The notes under the pieces were generated by a model. That model worked only from the letters and a program-made list of their open reading frames with translations. It had not been told where the DNA came from and did not search any database. 64,000 nucleotides of DNA, taken from positions 35,438,166-35,502,165 of the forward strand of contig CAIIXF020000011.1 of the NCBI GenBank assembly GCA_903813345.2, read 5' to 3'. This document shows positions 1-9,900 of the stretch, piece by piece. The stretch is from Owenia fusiformis (Eukaryota; Annelida; Polychaeta; Sabellida; Oweniidae). Both the position numbers and the translations under genes were made by a program. Position 1 is the first letter of the stretch, and each line of letters begins with the position of its first letter.

Positions 1-901
1 CTTTGTGAGACTGTTTCCATATGTAACCTTGGTAGTTACATATTTTACAATGTTGAACAAGGGATGACCTGCATGGAGGAAGAGACTGATGTCTATCCCA
101 TCATAGTTGGTGATAGAGGCTTGAGGTTGAAATCTGATGGCAAAATTTATGTATCGTACATGATTGATGTCTGTTTCTTTCTTTTCCCCGTACATGATGC
201 ACAGAAATCTTTCGAGTTTTTGAAGATGCCTTTGGTCAGTTCTTGAAAGATTGCATGCATGTCCTCCCTCTTGATCAGCTGTTTCAGAGGGTTTATTTTT
301 CCCTTCCTCATGAAGGCACTGGTGGTATCACACCCTGTAAAACAGTGGATACCGATCAGGGTGGCTGTGATTGGATCACCCAAACCTGCTGCAACTGTCT
401 TCACATCAATGAGGCACCTCTTGTTTGAAACTTCAGTGTCAAACAGTACTTGAGAAGTGTTGAGAAGTAGGTGTATGCTGTAAATAAGCAGAAGTATGAG
501 AACATCTGTCTGGAGATCTGACAAGTATGATCTGGGCCTCAGCCCCCACTTGCCTTGATGCATATAAAGCATGGAGAATAATTGCACCTTAGGTCTAGGA
601 CTTCCTCACTAACAACATGTGACCCATCACTTGTGAGTAAGAAGCACTTGAAAGACAAAGTAAATTGGCGTGTTCTGAATTTTTTTGCATATTTGTCCTT
701 CTTCCATTCTGCGAGGATAAGTTGGACAAGCTGTTCCATTTTTGGGACTTTAGTTTTGGGACCTTTCACTTTAGGACCTTTAACCAGCAGTGGCTGCATT
801 TTACCTGTACATCTTCTCTTAAATTCAGAACAAGCCAATTTAGTCAGGTGGGGGCTGAGGCCAGGACTATACTTGTCAGATCTCCAGACAGATGTTATCA
901 T
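1..901 (-). pseudogene. Fragment of a transposon-associated gene with the FTGCDTTSAF signature
   Basis: Reading right to left, the loop part (about 850-557) gives a segment with MEQLVQLILAEWKKDKY and a Thr-Ser-Asp-Gly-Ser stretch. The arm (556-147) then gives LSDLQTDVLILLL followed by HCFTGCDTTSAFMRKGK. The FTGCDTTSAF signature is recurrent in a large uncharacterised invertebrate protein family found in many genomic copies; the preceding D-x-D-V-x-I-L-L stretch resembles a PIN/FEN-type nuclease core (family assignment is from memory, nuclease role inferred). The frame breaks at several points and the piece runs off the window edge, so I call it a decayed fragment. The arm is the inverted copy of 847-1400. 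Confidence 0.5.
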
Positions 902-1400
902 ACTCCTGCTTATTTACAGCAAACACCTACTTCTCAAAGTACTGTTTGACACTGGAGTTTCAAACAAGAGGCGCCTCATTGATCTGAAGACAGTTGCAGC
1001 GGGTTTGGGTGATCCAATCACAGCCACCCTGATCGGTAACCACTGTTTTACAGGGTGTGATACCACCAGTGCCTTCATGAGAAAGGGAAAAATAAACCCT
1101 CTGAAACAGCTGATCAAGAGGGAGGACATCCATGCAATCTTTCAAGAACTTGGAAAATTAATAGACCAAAGGCATCTTCAAAAGCTGGAAAGATTTGTGT
1201 GCATCATGTACGGGGAAAAGAAAAAAAACAGACATCAATCATGTACGATACATAAATTTTGCCAACAGATTTCAACCACAAGCCTCTATGAAGAACTATG
1301 ATGGGTAATACATCAGTCTCTTCCTCCATGCAGGTCATCCCTTGTTCAACATTGTAAAAGATGTAACTACCAAGGTTACATTTGGAAGCAGTCTCACAAA
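1..1400. repeat. Long inverted repeat, arms about 550 bp, loop about 290 bp
   Basis: Bases 1-556 are the reverse complement of about 847-1400 with roughly 95% identity by eye, for example ttgaacaagggatgacctgc near position 53 and its complement near 1329. The spacer 557-846 is unique. The left arm starts at the window edge, so the true arm may be longer. Confidence 0.85.
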
Positions 1401-1616
1401 GCCCAAATGGATATACCTTCTCCAGCAGAAAATGGATGGATCCTAGATGATGGCGAACTTGATATACAATGGGCTGAAAATCCAAATGCTATTCTTACAC
1501 AAGAGTTGGTAGACATTTATAACGAAGAATCAGATGACGAAATTGATGATGATATGACAGATAATGAAGTCAACAATTTCATAGATGAACTCTTTTCAGG
1601 TGATGTTGATAACTAA
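847..1616 (+). pseudogene. Inverted second copy of the FTGCDTTSAF gene, C-terminal part
   Basis: The plus strand repeats the arm: LSDLQTDVIILLLIYSKHLL, then HCFTGCDTTSAFMRKGK at about 1041-1090. After frame breaks near 1200-1330 the reading continues as QHCKRCNYQGYIWKQSH and then, from 1407, an acidic tail containing AENGWILDDGELDIQW. The GW-hydrophobic-x-x-G-x-L-x-I-Q-W pattern is how family members end before their cysteine-rich tail, which is missing here; an acidic Asp/Glu run ends at a stop at 1614-1616. Likely a nonfunctional duplicate, unlike the opposite-strand copy only in having the C-terminus inside the window. Confidence 0.5.
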
Positions 1617-1619
1617 CAA

Positions 1620-2100
1620 TGTTCAACTGCTTGAGGCAAATGTTGAAGTAAATACTCAAGCAAATTGTATTGGTGAAGTTATTCAAAAACATACTGGTCG
1701 AACATATTAATCATTATTAAATGTTGTCAAGCATATTGACTGAATGTGTCAATTGAATGTTTAGTCATCGGTATTGATTATGTATATCCTAAAGCATACA
1801 GATTTAATGCTTATAGTTTTATGCTTAGGAACTTAATTACAAACAAAAAAGAAACGATTACTTCATGGATATCAAACTTTATTGCATCTCAGGATTAAAT
1901 GCATATACTGAAATCATTGAAACTAGCTGGATAATATTTTTCAATCATGTTAAATGAAAATAGGTGATTATTGCATAAAATAAGTATGTTTTTGTAATAT
2001 TCTCAAAAATGATGACAATCCAAATATCTCTCTTGTAGTGTTGTGACAACCTTCTAAAACATATAATTTGATTTCTAAGATGTCTAATAAATATACTATT
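1620..2100. other. AT-rich stretch without a recognisable gene
   Basis: No convincing coding frame, splice signals or repeat structure are seen. It separates the FTGCDTTSAF fragment from the direct repeat. Confidence 0.4.
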
Positions 2101-2129
2101 ATTATTAGCTACACCCTCAAAAAGTGTTA

Positions 2130-2850
2130 AGACTTCAATTATATGTATAATATGCAGTGTATGATGTGTATAATCAACAAGAGAAATTTTGGAATGGAGG
2201 CTGTAACAGTTTCTGAAATATAACTATTTTAGAAAGTTTCAGATAAAAACCTTTATTTTCGCAAATGGGGGGGGGGGGGTATTTATCCCTGGATGGCGAT
2301 GAAGAATTATCAATATCGTACAATTCTTATGTTATTATCTTAGCTTATATAGTCAAATTATTTTCTAAAGCCCAAAAACATTTAATAAATATGTCATTGG
2401 GTCATGAAATTTTTACTTCATGGCAACATTCTGAAAATGCTGAAATTGAACCTTGAAAATACCTTAATTATTAGCTATAGAATGGATAAATCTCAATTAT
2501 ATGTCTATTATGCATAGTATGATGTGTATAATCACCATGAGAAATTTTGGAATGTAGGCGGTAATAGTTTCTGAAATATAGCTATTTGAGGAAGTTTCAG
2601 GTATAGACCTTTATAATCGAAAATGGGGAGGGGTGGGGTTTATTAGTGCCTGGATGGCGATGAAGAATTATCAATATGGTACAATTCTTATGTTATTATT
2701 TTAGCTTATATAGTCAAATTATTTTCTAAAGCCTAAAAACATTCAATAAATATGTCATTGGGTCATAATGTAATTTTTACTTCATGTCGACATTCAGAAA
2801 ATGTTGAAATTGACCCTTGAAAATACCTGAATTATTATCTTTAGAATGGA
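2130..2850. repeat. Twofold direct repeat, unit about 362 bp
   Basis: The word gatggcgatgaagaattatc occurs near 2292 and again near 2654, and surrounding sequence matches over about 330-360 bp, including a G-run (13 G at about 2266, broken in the second copy) and the phrase tcattgggtcat. No protein is evident. Noncoding tandem duplication, partly diverged. Confidence 0.75.
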
Positions 2851-3407
2851 TTAATCACCCGATTTGTATGAATTTTTCAAATTTTACTTTTACATACCTG
2901 TTAATTACCCATGCCAAAAATGAAGATGATCAAATAAATACTTATTTAGTTATAAGCATTTGTCATAGTACCCCCAAGAATTTGTCTTCAAGGGGGGTAA
3001 AACTCAAAAATGACAACTTTCGCACCAGAAATTGATGTTAGACTGAGTGGATTCTAATGTAGGATGATGATATGGTTATATTTAAGCAATAAAATTATCC
3101 CCAGCTCCCGACCCCGACCAACCTTGTTATACAGCCCACTATTAAGAGACTACCTCAGAAATAAAGATCCAACCTTTGTCAATATTAATGCCGCATGGTG
3201 CAGCTTATTTGTAGAGGATATCATAAGTGGCTCTGTCTATCTTTGTTTCACTTTGCCTTTCTCTAATTTGGTTACTAAACTTCGAGAATCTGTTAATATT
3301 ACAACATTGTAAGTTGTAGTAGTGTTTTTGCACATCTAATGTAAATCGTCTTCAAACGCTTCGGATTCTGATCAGAATGAACTGGTCTTGCCTTCTCTAC
3401 CGGCACA
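2850..3407. other. Unassigned intergenic DNA
   Basis: It holds an open frame of 82 codons (3064-3312) that I do not recognise and that has no supporting context. No other structure seen. Confidence 0.3.
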
Positions 3408-3659
3408 CTACCCGTAAATTGTGATGTTGTTCTTCCATACAGCACCTCCCAATGCTGTTACATTGTCACGTACAGAACCATCTGTGGCAATATGAGTAGG
3501 TGATGCCTCCTCTAGGTACATCATGACAACTGCCTGATTGACAACATTACCTCTTTTTCTCCAGCTTCTCTTTTCAATCATATCAATTTTCAGTGGCATC
3601 TTGTGGTAGTAATCCCATGGATCTGCCTCAATGTCTTCTAATTGTATGACATTCTCCAC
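3408..3659 (-). pseudogene. RNase H-like fragment of a retroelement
   Basis: The 83-codon frame ends with HIATDGSVRDNVTALGGAVW. The T-D-G-S followed by G-G-A is the first strand and catalytic Asp of retroelement RNase H domains. The remaining catalytic residues (E, D, D) are absent and the frame ends at 3408, so this is a remnant. It lies immediately left of the LTR element at 3693 but on the opposite strand, so it is probably from an older, unrelated insertion. Confidence 0.45.
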
Positions 3660-3692
3660 AATTTACAAATACGAACAAAACCGTGATATATT

Positions 3693-4075
3693 TGTAACAT
3701 GGTCATTTTCACATTTTATATTATTACTGTTCATATTAATCAATCCCTATTCATCTCAATATAACAGGTCCCTAAGTAGGTTGTTTGCAGTTTTACTCTT
3801 TTAATACCATGTTCACTTTTCACCTTTTATTGAAACCAGTTATTCAACTATGCAAACTGTGTCAGTTTTATATATCTATTGTTCCCTTATATGGTCTTTC
3901 TCACTCACATGTAGCTGAGTTTGGGTGTTGGCTTGTCAGTAGTTGTTGTAAGAGTTCATGTTGTATAGTACAGAACACTGTGTTTTGAAGTTGGAAATAT
4001 ATATTTTTTGAGACATTTTACTTAAATCTTACGTTTTATTATTTGCCACCCACGGCCTTCCATCGCCCATTTACA
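3693..4075 (+). repeat. Left LTR
   Basis: 383 bp, begins TGTAACATGG and ends CATTTACA. It aligns along its length with 5696-6109, sharing caatataacaggtccctag and gccacccacggcctt. Divergence from the right copy is considerable (many substitutions and small indels), suggesting an old insertion. Confidence 0.8.
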
Positions 4076-4155
4076 TTGGTACCAGGAGTGGGGTAGGTGA
4101 AGGCAACAAATTAGTATAGTAGGAGCAAATAAAGTGGGGTAATCAATTTGGATAT

Positions 4156-4971
4156 TTGACACTAATGCAGAGAGGAATAATTGGACATTATTACTTTTCA
4201 AAAATGGAATTTACAAAACGATGTTGGTTCTGTAAGTCTACAAACCACACCAAGCGACAATGTGAACTCTTCAAAAATGCCAGGTATTTCTGTTCAAAAT
4301 GCCAAATTTATGGACACCGTAATAAAGATCATCAGGATATTCCGACACTCCAGGAGAATTTTATGAAGGCATTCAAGTCTGCCTCTACACAAACAAAACA
4401 TTTAAAATCAAATGAACGATCAAAGCAACATAATAAATATTGCCAAACAGCAACTGTAAACATGGATATTTATAAACACAACATGGACAACTACAAACGT
4501 ATAGAGAGCGAATTATATGGACAGAAGAATGGCAATCGAATATACAAAGAACGCATCCAGACCCTACAATCACAAAACGTTAACATTTCAGCGGTAATTA
4601 AAGCTCAAGACATACAGATCCAAGAATTACAAAAGGACTTATTGGAATATTCCGATCGAACAACTAGGGACGATAAAACCATCTCCAAACTGAAATCAGA
4701 TCTGACAGATTCTGAGGTGAGAATATGTTCATTGACAGCTTCTTGTGATAAACATCTTAGTACGATCATTGATATTACGAATCAACTCAAGGAACAATCC
4801 GAAACAATCGAAATTTACAAAACAGTGATAAAAACCCAGCAGGAGAAATTGGATCAAATTATTACTCGAACGGGGGCATCTGAAACTACAACAATATGGA
4901 AACAATTAGGAGAACATCTATTTTGGAAAGGAAAGACACCAAATCAACAAGCTATACTCTTTGATGTTTGA
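4156..4971 (+). CDS. Gag-like zinc-knuckle and coiled-coil protein of the LTR element
   Basis: 271 codons if read from 4156; an internal Met at 4204 just before the zinc knuckle is an alternative start. Residues 23-36 form a canonical CX2CX4HX4C knuckle (CWFCKSTNHTKRQC) and residues 46-59 a CX2CX4HX4H variant. Zinc knuckles of this kind bind nucleic acid, typically RNA in Gag proteins. From about residue 95 to 240 the protein is charged and heptad-like, predicted coiled coil for self-assembly. It is the only ORF between the LTRs and remains open despite the LTR divergence. No capsid homology is visible to me; it could alternatively be a captured host zinc-finger gene. Confidence 0.6.
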   Translation: MTLMQRGIIGHYYFSKMEFTKRCWFCKSTNHTKRQCELFKNARYFCSKCQIYGHRNKDHQDIPTLQENFMKAFKSASTQTKHLKSNERSKQHNKYCQTATVNMDIYKHNMDNYKRIESELYGQKNGNRIYKERIQTLQSQNVNISAVIKAQDIQIQELQKDLLEYSDRTTRDDKTISKLKSDLTDSEVRICSLTASCDKHLSTIIDITNQLKEQSETIEIYKTVIKTQQEKLDQIITRTGASETTTIWKQLGEHLFWKGKTPNQQAILFDV

Positions 4972-5269
4972 TTTATAGATGTGATATGCCATGACCTACA
5001 ACTACAGCAGAGATGTGTATTGAATTCTTCAATTTATGCTTATTTACTATTTTATGATCATTTTCACAACTTAATACTTCATTGATGAACTGTAATATGA
5101 CCATGCAATCATGACATTCTCACATATTTGTTTATATTCTGCGATACTTATCTTCAATTGACTGTCATGACATCAGATATGCATATATCGTTAGTGACTA
5201 GCCTTTTACCACAATGTGCCAATCAAACCTATTGAGTAATCAATCTTCATGGTGTATTTGTCTTAAATT

Positions 5270-5440
5270 GATGTTTATTTATTACTAGCCAGTTATGGTG
5301 TTCATTTAACTGCCTATGGTGTTCAAGCCTTATGGTGTAAAGTAATTAGCCTTTTATGGTGTATAATAAGCCTTTTATGGTGTGTATTCGCCTATATGGT
5401 GTTATATTTTGCCTTACATGGTGTTAATTTAAGCCTTAAA
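5270..5440 (+). repeat. Degenerate tatggtgt repeat inside the LTR element
   Basis: The word tatggtgt recurs about eight times with 20-30 bp spacing, often preceded by gcctt. It lies between the ORF and the right LTR. No coding function seen. Confidence 0.6.
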
Positions 5441-5695
5441 TGATTTTACTTAATATGTTTTTTGGTACTTCAATGGCTTTTCATTTACTAGTCAACATTT
5501 TATACTTTAGAATTATGTTATACTTTGCTTTATAATGTTGACCATTGTGGATGTTATTAGGGGAGGAATATGCTCATTTTTATACAGATGTGTTACATAA
5601 TTTTAAATTGCTATAAATATTTATCCTTTATATATTTTGTATTTATGACCTACTTAAGGTAAATGTGGGACGCATTTAGACGATGTCCGCGTGGA

Positions 5696-6109
5696 TGTAA
5701 CATGGCCATTTTCATATTTTTATATTTCTCACTTTTCATATTGATCAGTCCTATATATTTCCCTTATTATCAATATAACAGGTCCCTAGGTTACTATTGT
5801 ATCAGTGCCAAATGTTTTAATCCTCTTGTTTGCCATGCCTTGCCTTTTCACTTTCTTTTGTTTCAAACCAGTTTTTAGCTTTTCATGTTGTATGTTCAAT
5901 GTTGTTTTGTATTTTGTAACTTCCATATATGGAAAACACATTCACTCACTTGAGTTTGGGTGTTGGCCCAGCCTCAGTTGTTGCTTATACATAGACCGTA
6001 CAGAACATGATTTTTGAAGAATTGAAATAGATTTGTTTTTATCGTATTTTATATTACTTTTCTGTTATCCTATATATCGCCACCCACGGCCTTAGCCCCG
6101 GACATTACA
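5696..6109 (+). repeat. Right LTR
   Basis: 414 bp, begins TGTAACATGG, ends GACATTACA, followed by the TATT target duplication. Homologous to 3693-4075. Confidence 0.8.
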
Positions 6110-6176
6110 TATTGTTGTTGTATAATATTGTTGTTGTATAATATTGTTGTTGTATAATATTGTTGTTGTATAATAT
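6110..6176 (+). repeat. 16-bp microsatellite, four copies
   Basis: Unit tattgttgttgtataa, four perfect copies, starting exactly at the LTR boundary and ending 34 bp before the splice acceptor of the OTU exon. Confidence 0.9.
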
Positions 6177-6210
6177 GAGTTAACCCAATATTTTGTTCTT
6201 ATTATTTCAG

Positions 6211-6934
6211 AGGATTCAAGAACGGAAACAGCAACTCATTCCAAGACTGAGTCCCTCGAAGATTTTGTCATGAAATATGGACTGAAAACAGTGGAAAATG
6301 ATGGCAGTGGTGATTGTCTGTTTCATGCCTTGTCCCATCAACTGGCCTACATAGATCACAAACTGGCCTACATAGATCACAAACTGGCCTATATAGATCA
6401 CAAAGATTTACGAAAGAAGCTAGTAAAATATGTAAAGGACCATCCATTACTGGTAAGGGCTTGATATCAAATGATTTCTTCAATGTAAAATAACAACACA
6501 CCGGTATGTTATGACAGAACATATCTCATTATGAGAATCATTTCAAAATTTCAACAGTATTTGCTTTCTTATTCTGACATGCCATATATTTTATCCTGTC
6601 TTTCATCTTCAGCCAAATAAAGAGCATGTGACAACACAGTTTGACGATCACATCATAGATGACTGGAAACAGTACATGGAAACTCACGTTGATATAAATG
6701 ACAATGAAAAAACAAAGCTAGCATGGTTTACAGAGTCCTACATGAACAAGCCAGGGACTTGGGGTGATAATACCATGATCTTGGCATTTACTCAATTCTT
6801 CAATGTTGATGTTGAAATTTACTCTCCGGGGTCAAAGCACACAATGGAAGCTTCAGACAACAAAGATAAAAGGACCGTTATTAGGCTTGGATACATTCCA
6901 CGTATCCATTTCATGAGTCTTGTTAACTGCAAAG
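6211..6934 (+). CDS. OTU-type cysteine protease domain, two exons
   Basis: First exon 6211-6452 contains DGSGDCLFHAL, the classic OTU active-site loop with catalytic Asp and Cys. Second exon 6613-6934 contains PGTWGDNTMILAF, the conserved tryptophan-glycine-asparagine core, and ends with RIHFMSL, where His is the expected catalytic His followed by an aromatic residue. OTU proteases cleave ubiquitin or ubiquitin-like chains; all three catalytic positions are kept, so activity is plausible. Residues LAYIDHK are tandemly repeated three times (6342-6404, 21-bp unit), lengthening the helix after the Cys loop. If the second exon is not spliced, the frame reaches a stop at 6979-6981 inside a dispersed repeat. 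Confidence 0.7.
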
Positions 6935-9900
6935 GTAATTGTAACATTATTAAACTAGATAACAGCAATGCCAAAGCGTAGCAAATCCTATCGAACAGCC
7001 ATGGGTGCCTTTTTTTACAAAATCCATCTACTACTATTTCAGCAAAAATCGTGAATGGCCACCTTCTAGCCAAAGTGTTTTAAAACAGTGTGCCATGCTT
7101 ATGAGTATTCACATATCAAATATGAACAAAATCACTCTATTACTTTTTGAGTTATAAGTAAAAAATGTAAAATAACACACATAAAATTGGCTGCCATTTT
7201 CAAAATTGCCAAAGTGTCATAAAACAGTGTACCATGCTTATGGCATTCAGGTACCAAATATGAACAAAATCGCTCTACCACTTTTCAAGTTACAGCAAAA
7301 ATCATAAAATAGCGGGTTAAAGCCGCCATGTGTATTTCTTAAATATCATTTCTAGCTTTATTTAGGTCCTATATAACTTTTTTACATTTAAAACACAGCA
7401 AAAATCATAAAATAGCAGGTTAAAGCCGCCATGTGTATTTCTTAAATATCATTTCTAGCTTTATTTTATTTTTTTTATTTTTTTTTTATTTGATTTATTT
7501 CATAGTAAAATAGAATTATTACATACACCTGTTGCGGCTTTGCAATGAAGCATTATAAGCCACAATTAAATAATAACAAGATTTAAAAAAGAAAGTATGA
7601 CAATGGATTTGCAATAAACAAAAGAATTATTGTGTACAAAATTATACAGTTGGTGGTAGAAGAAATACTTACACGCTTGCACACCTTTGAATAAAAGCTG
7701 AAGTGAGCCTTAAAATTTCAATATTAACTTCTTTTGGCAGACTTCTGTCTCCATACAAAAACAATGATAATTTGTCTTGCTGGTTTTTAAATGCTGGGTA
7801 ATTAAAATTTAGAAGAGTAAGTGCATCCTCTAAATCTTTAAGATATTGTGATCTAAGGTTACAAGAGAACATGACATGAATGGATGTTTCATTGCTATAC
7901 CCACATTTGCATGTAGGGGATGGTACATTAGTAAAATTGTGGGCGTAAAAATGGGACTGGAAGATTTCTTGGCTCCTTGTCAAGGAGATCTCAGAGGAAT
8001 TAATGATATAAGTAGTCATTAATTTTTTCTTTACATTCGATTTAAAAATATTTAGATTTGGAGATTCTTTAATTTCGGGTGGGAGAGACTCCCAGTCAAT
8101 GATGGATTTAAATACGCATGATCTATTTGAAAATGTTGAGGTTTTGATTGGAATTTGGTAGTCACGACTTCTTCGTGTTATTGATGGAAGATTTCTACGA
8201 TATTGATTAAAAATGCTCAAAACGTAGGATGGAAGTTTATTGTTGTAAGCTCGGTACATCAGGAAAAGTCTATGCATTTGTCTTCTATCAGATAGCTTTG
8301 ACCAATTTAAGCAGTTAAAGACTTTTGTTGAAGATGTTCCATGTAGTACACCTGAGCAAATGCAGGCTGCTTTGTAGTATAATTTATCAATGGATTTTAA
8401 TTTACTTATATTTGCACAACCATAAAGAATATCGCAATAGTCGAAAATTGGAAGTATGAAAGATTTGAAGATTAATTCCAGGTGTTTTCCATTTAATTTG
8501 TTGCTTAGAGATTTAAGTGGGTTTAATAGTTTATCAATCCTCTTGGTGGGCTCTGTGATGTGTTGGTCAAAAGTTAGGTGTTTGTCTAGTATGAGACCTA
8601 AATGTTTATGATGATCATCTCGAGGTAGAACATCATTACCAATTTTGAGGTCAGGAACGTTATATTCACATTTCCTTGGGTTTGAGAAAATTATGTCTTT
8701 GCTTTTAGAGGCCTTAAAGTTCATTTTCCATGTCTGGGACCATTGGAAAATTTAATTAAGATCAGATTGTAAAATTGTGTTACTTTCAATGAGATTTGAT
8801 TTGGAATATGGTTGGTATAGAGATGTGTCATCTGCATAAATATAGCATTTGCTTGATAAGGTTTCAGGGAGATCATTTATATAAATCAGGAAGAGTAGGG
8901 GTCCAAGAATAGAGCCTTGTGGAACGCCAGCATTTATATAATCCTCATCGCTCAAAACAGACTCTTGACCATCAAGGATAACTTTTGCTTGTCTCTTAAA
9001 GAGATATGATGCTAAAAGTGATAGAATACTTGGGCCAATTCCATAAGATTCACGTTTTTTAGTAGCAAAGAATGAGGTAAGGTGTCAAACGCAGCTGAAA
9101 TGTCTAAATAAACCCCCCTTACATTTCCCCCAGATTCTATTTCATTTGTTATAAAATCAATAATGCTTAATAATTGAGCCTGAGTGCTGTGCCCTGGCAG
9201 AAACCCACTTTGAAGATTGTAAAATAGGTCATTTGATAGTAGATGGTCAAATAATCGTTTGAAAATGATACGTTCAGCTATTTTTGAAATACAACAAAGG
9301 GGCTTGATTGGACGGAAATTTTGAATATTAGATTTATCACCCTTTTTATGAACAGGTAAAATATGCCCAATTTTCCATTTTTGAGGAAAGGCTTGAAGAA
9401 TAAACATTTTGTTGAACAGTTTAGATAAAATGGGAGAGAGGGCTGGTGCTGCCATTTTTAACATTCTATTACTTATCATGTCAGGGCCGGTTGCTTTATT
9501 TATGTTTAATGAAAGTAGTATTTCAAAAATCTCGGATTCATGGGTCGAAAGTATGTCAATTTGATTTGGAGTTCTGAGATTCAAAGAAATATTTCCAGCT
9601 TCTCCATCTAAATGAAAGTTTTTTATGAAGTGTTCCAAAAATAAATTTGCCTTCTCATTGCCTCTGGAAATACAATTTCCATTGTGGTCAAACAAAAACG
9701 GTATTTTTGAATTTTTAGATCTTCCCAATAGTTTTGATATGATGGACCAATAAGACATGCTTCCATGTTTATACGAATTGAGCTTGTGGCGCTAATTTGA
9801 ATCATGAATTTGCTTAGCTTCCTCTATGGCATTGTCAACTATTGTGCATTGTTCATTGTATTTTTGAAGGTAGGTCAAGTTATGGGTTTTTCTAAATTTA

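Larger units (their letters stand above)
3693..6109 (+). mobile_element. Short LTR retrotransposon encoding only a zinc-knuckle protein
   Basis: Two direct repeats bracket a 1.6-kb interior: 3693-4075 and 5696-6109. Both start TGTAAC and end TTACA, the usual TG...CA ends. The host flanks share TATT (3689-3692 and 6110-6113), or ATATT if the last A is counted, as expected for an integrase-made target duplication. One base after the left repeat comes tggtaccaggagtgggg, a plausible tRNA primer-binding site. No protease, reverse transcriptase or integrase is present, so movement would need another element. No clear polypurine tract abuts the right LTR; a purine run (aggggagga) lies about 125 bp upstream. 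Confidence 0.8.

Noticed and set aside
3064-3312. 82-codon frame as an upstream exon of the OTU gene
   Set aside because: No splice donor or domain similarity supports it.
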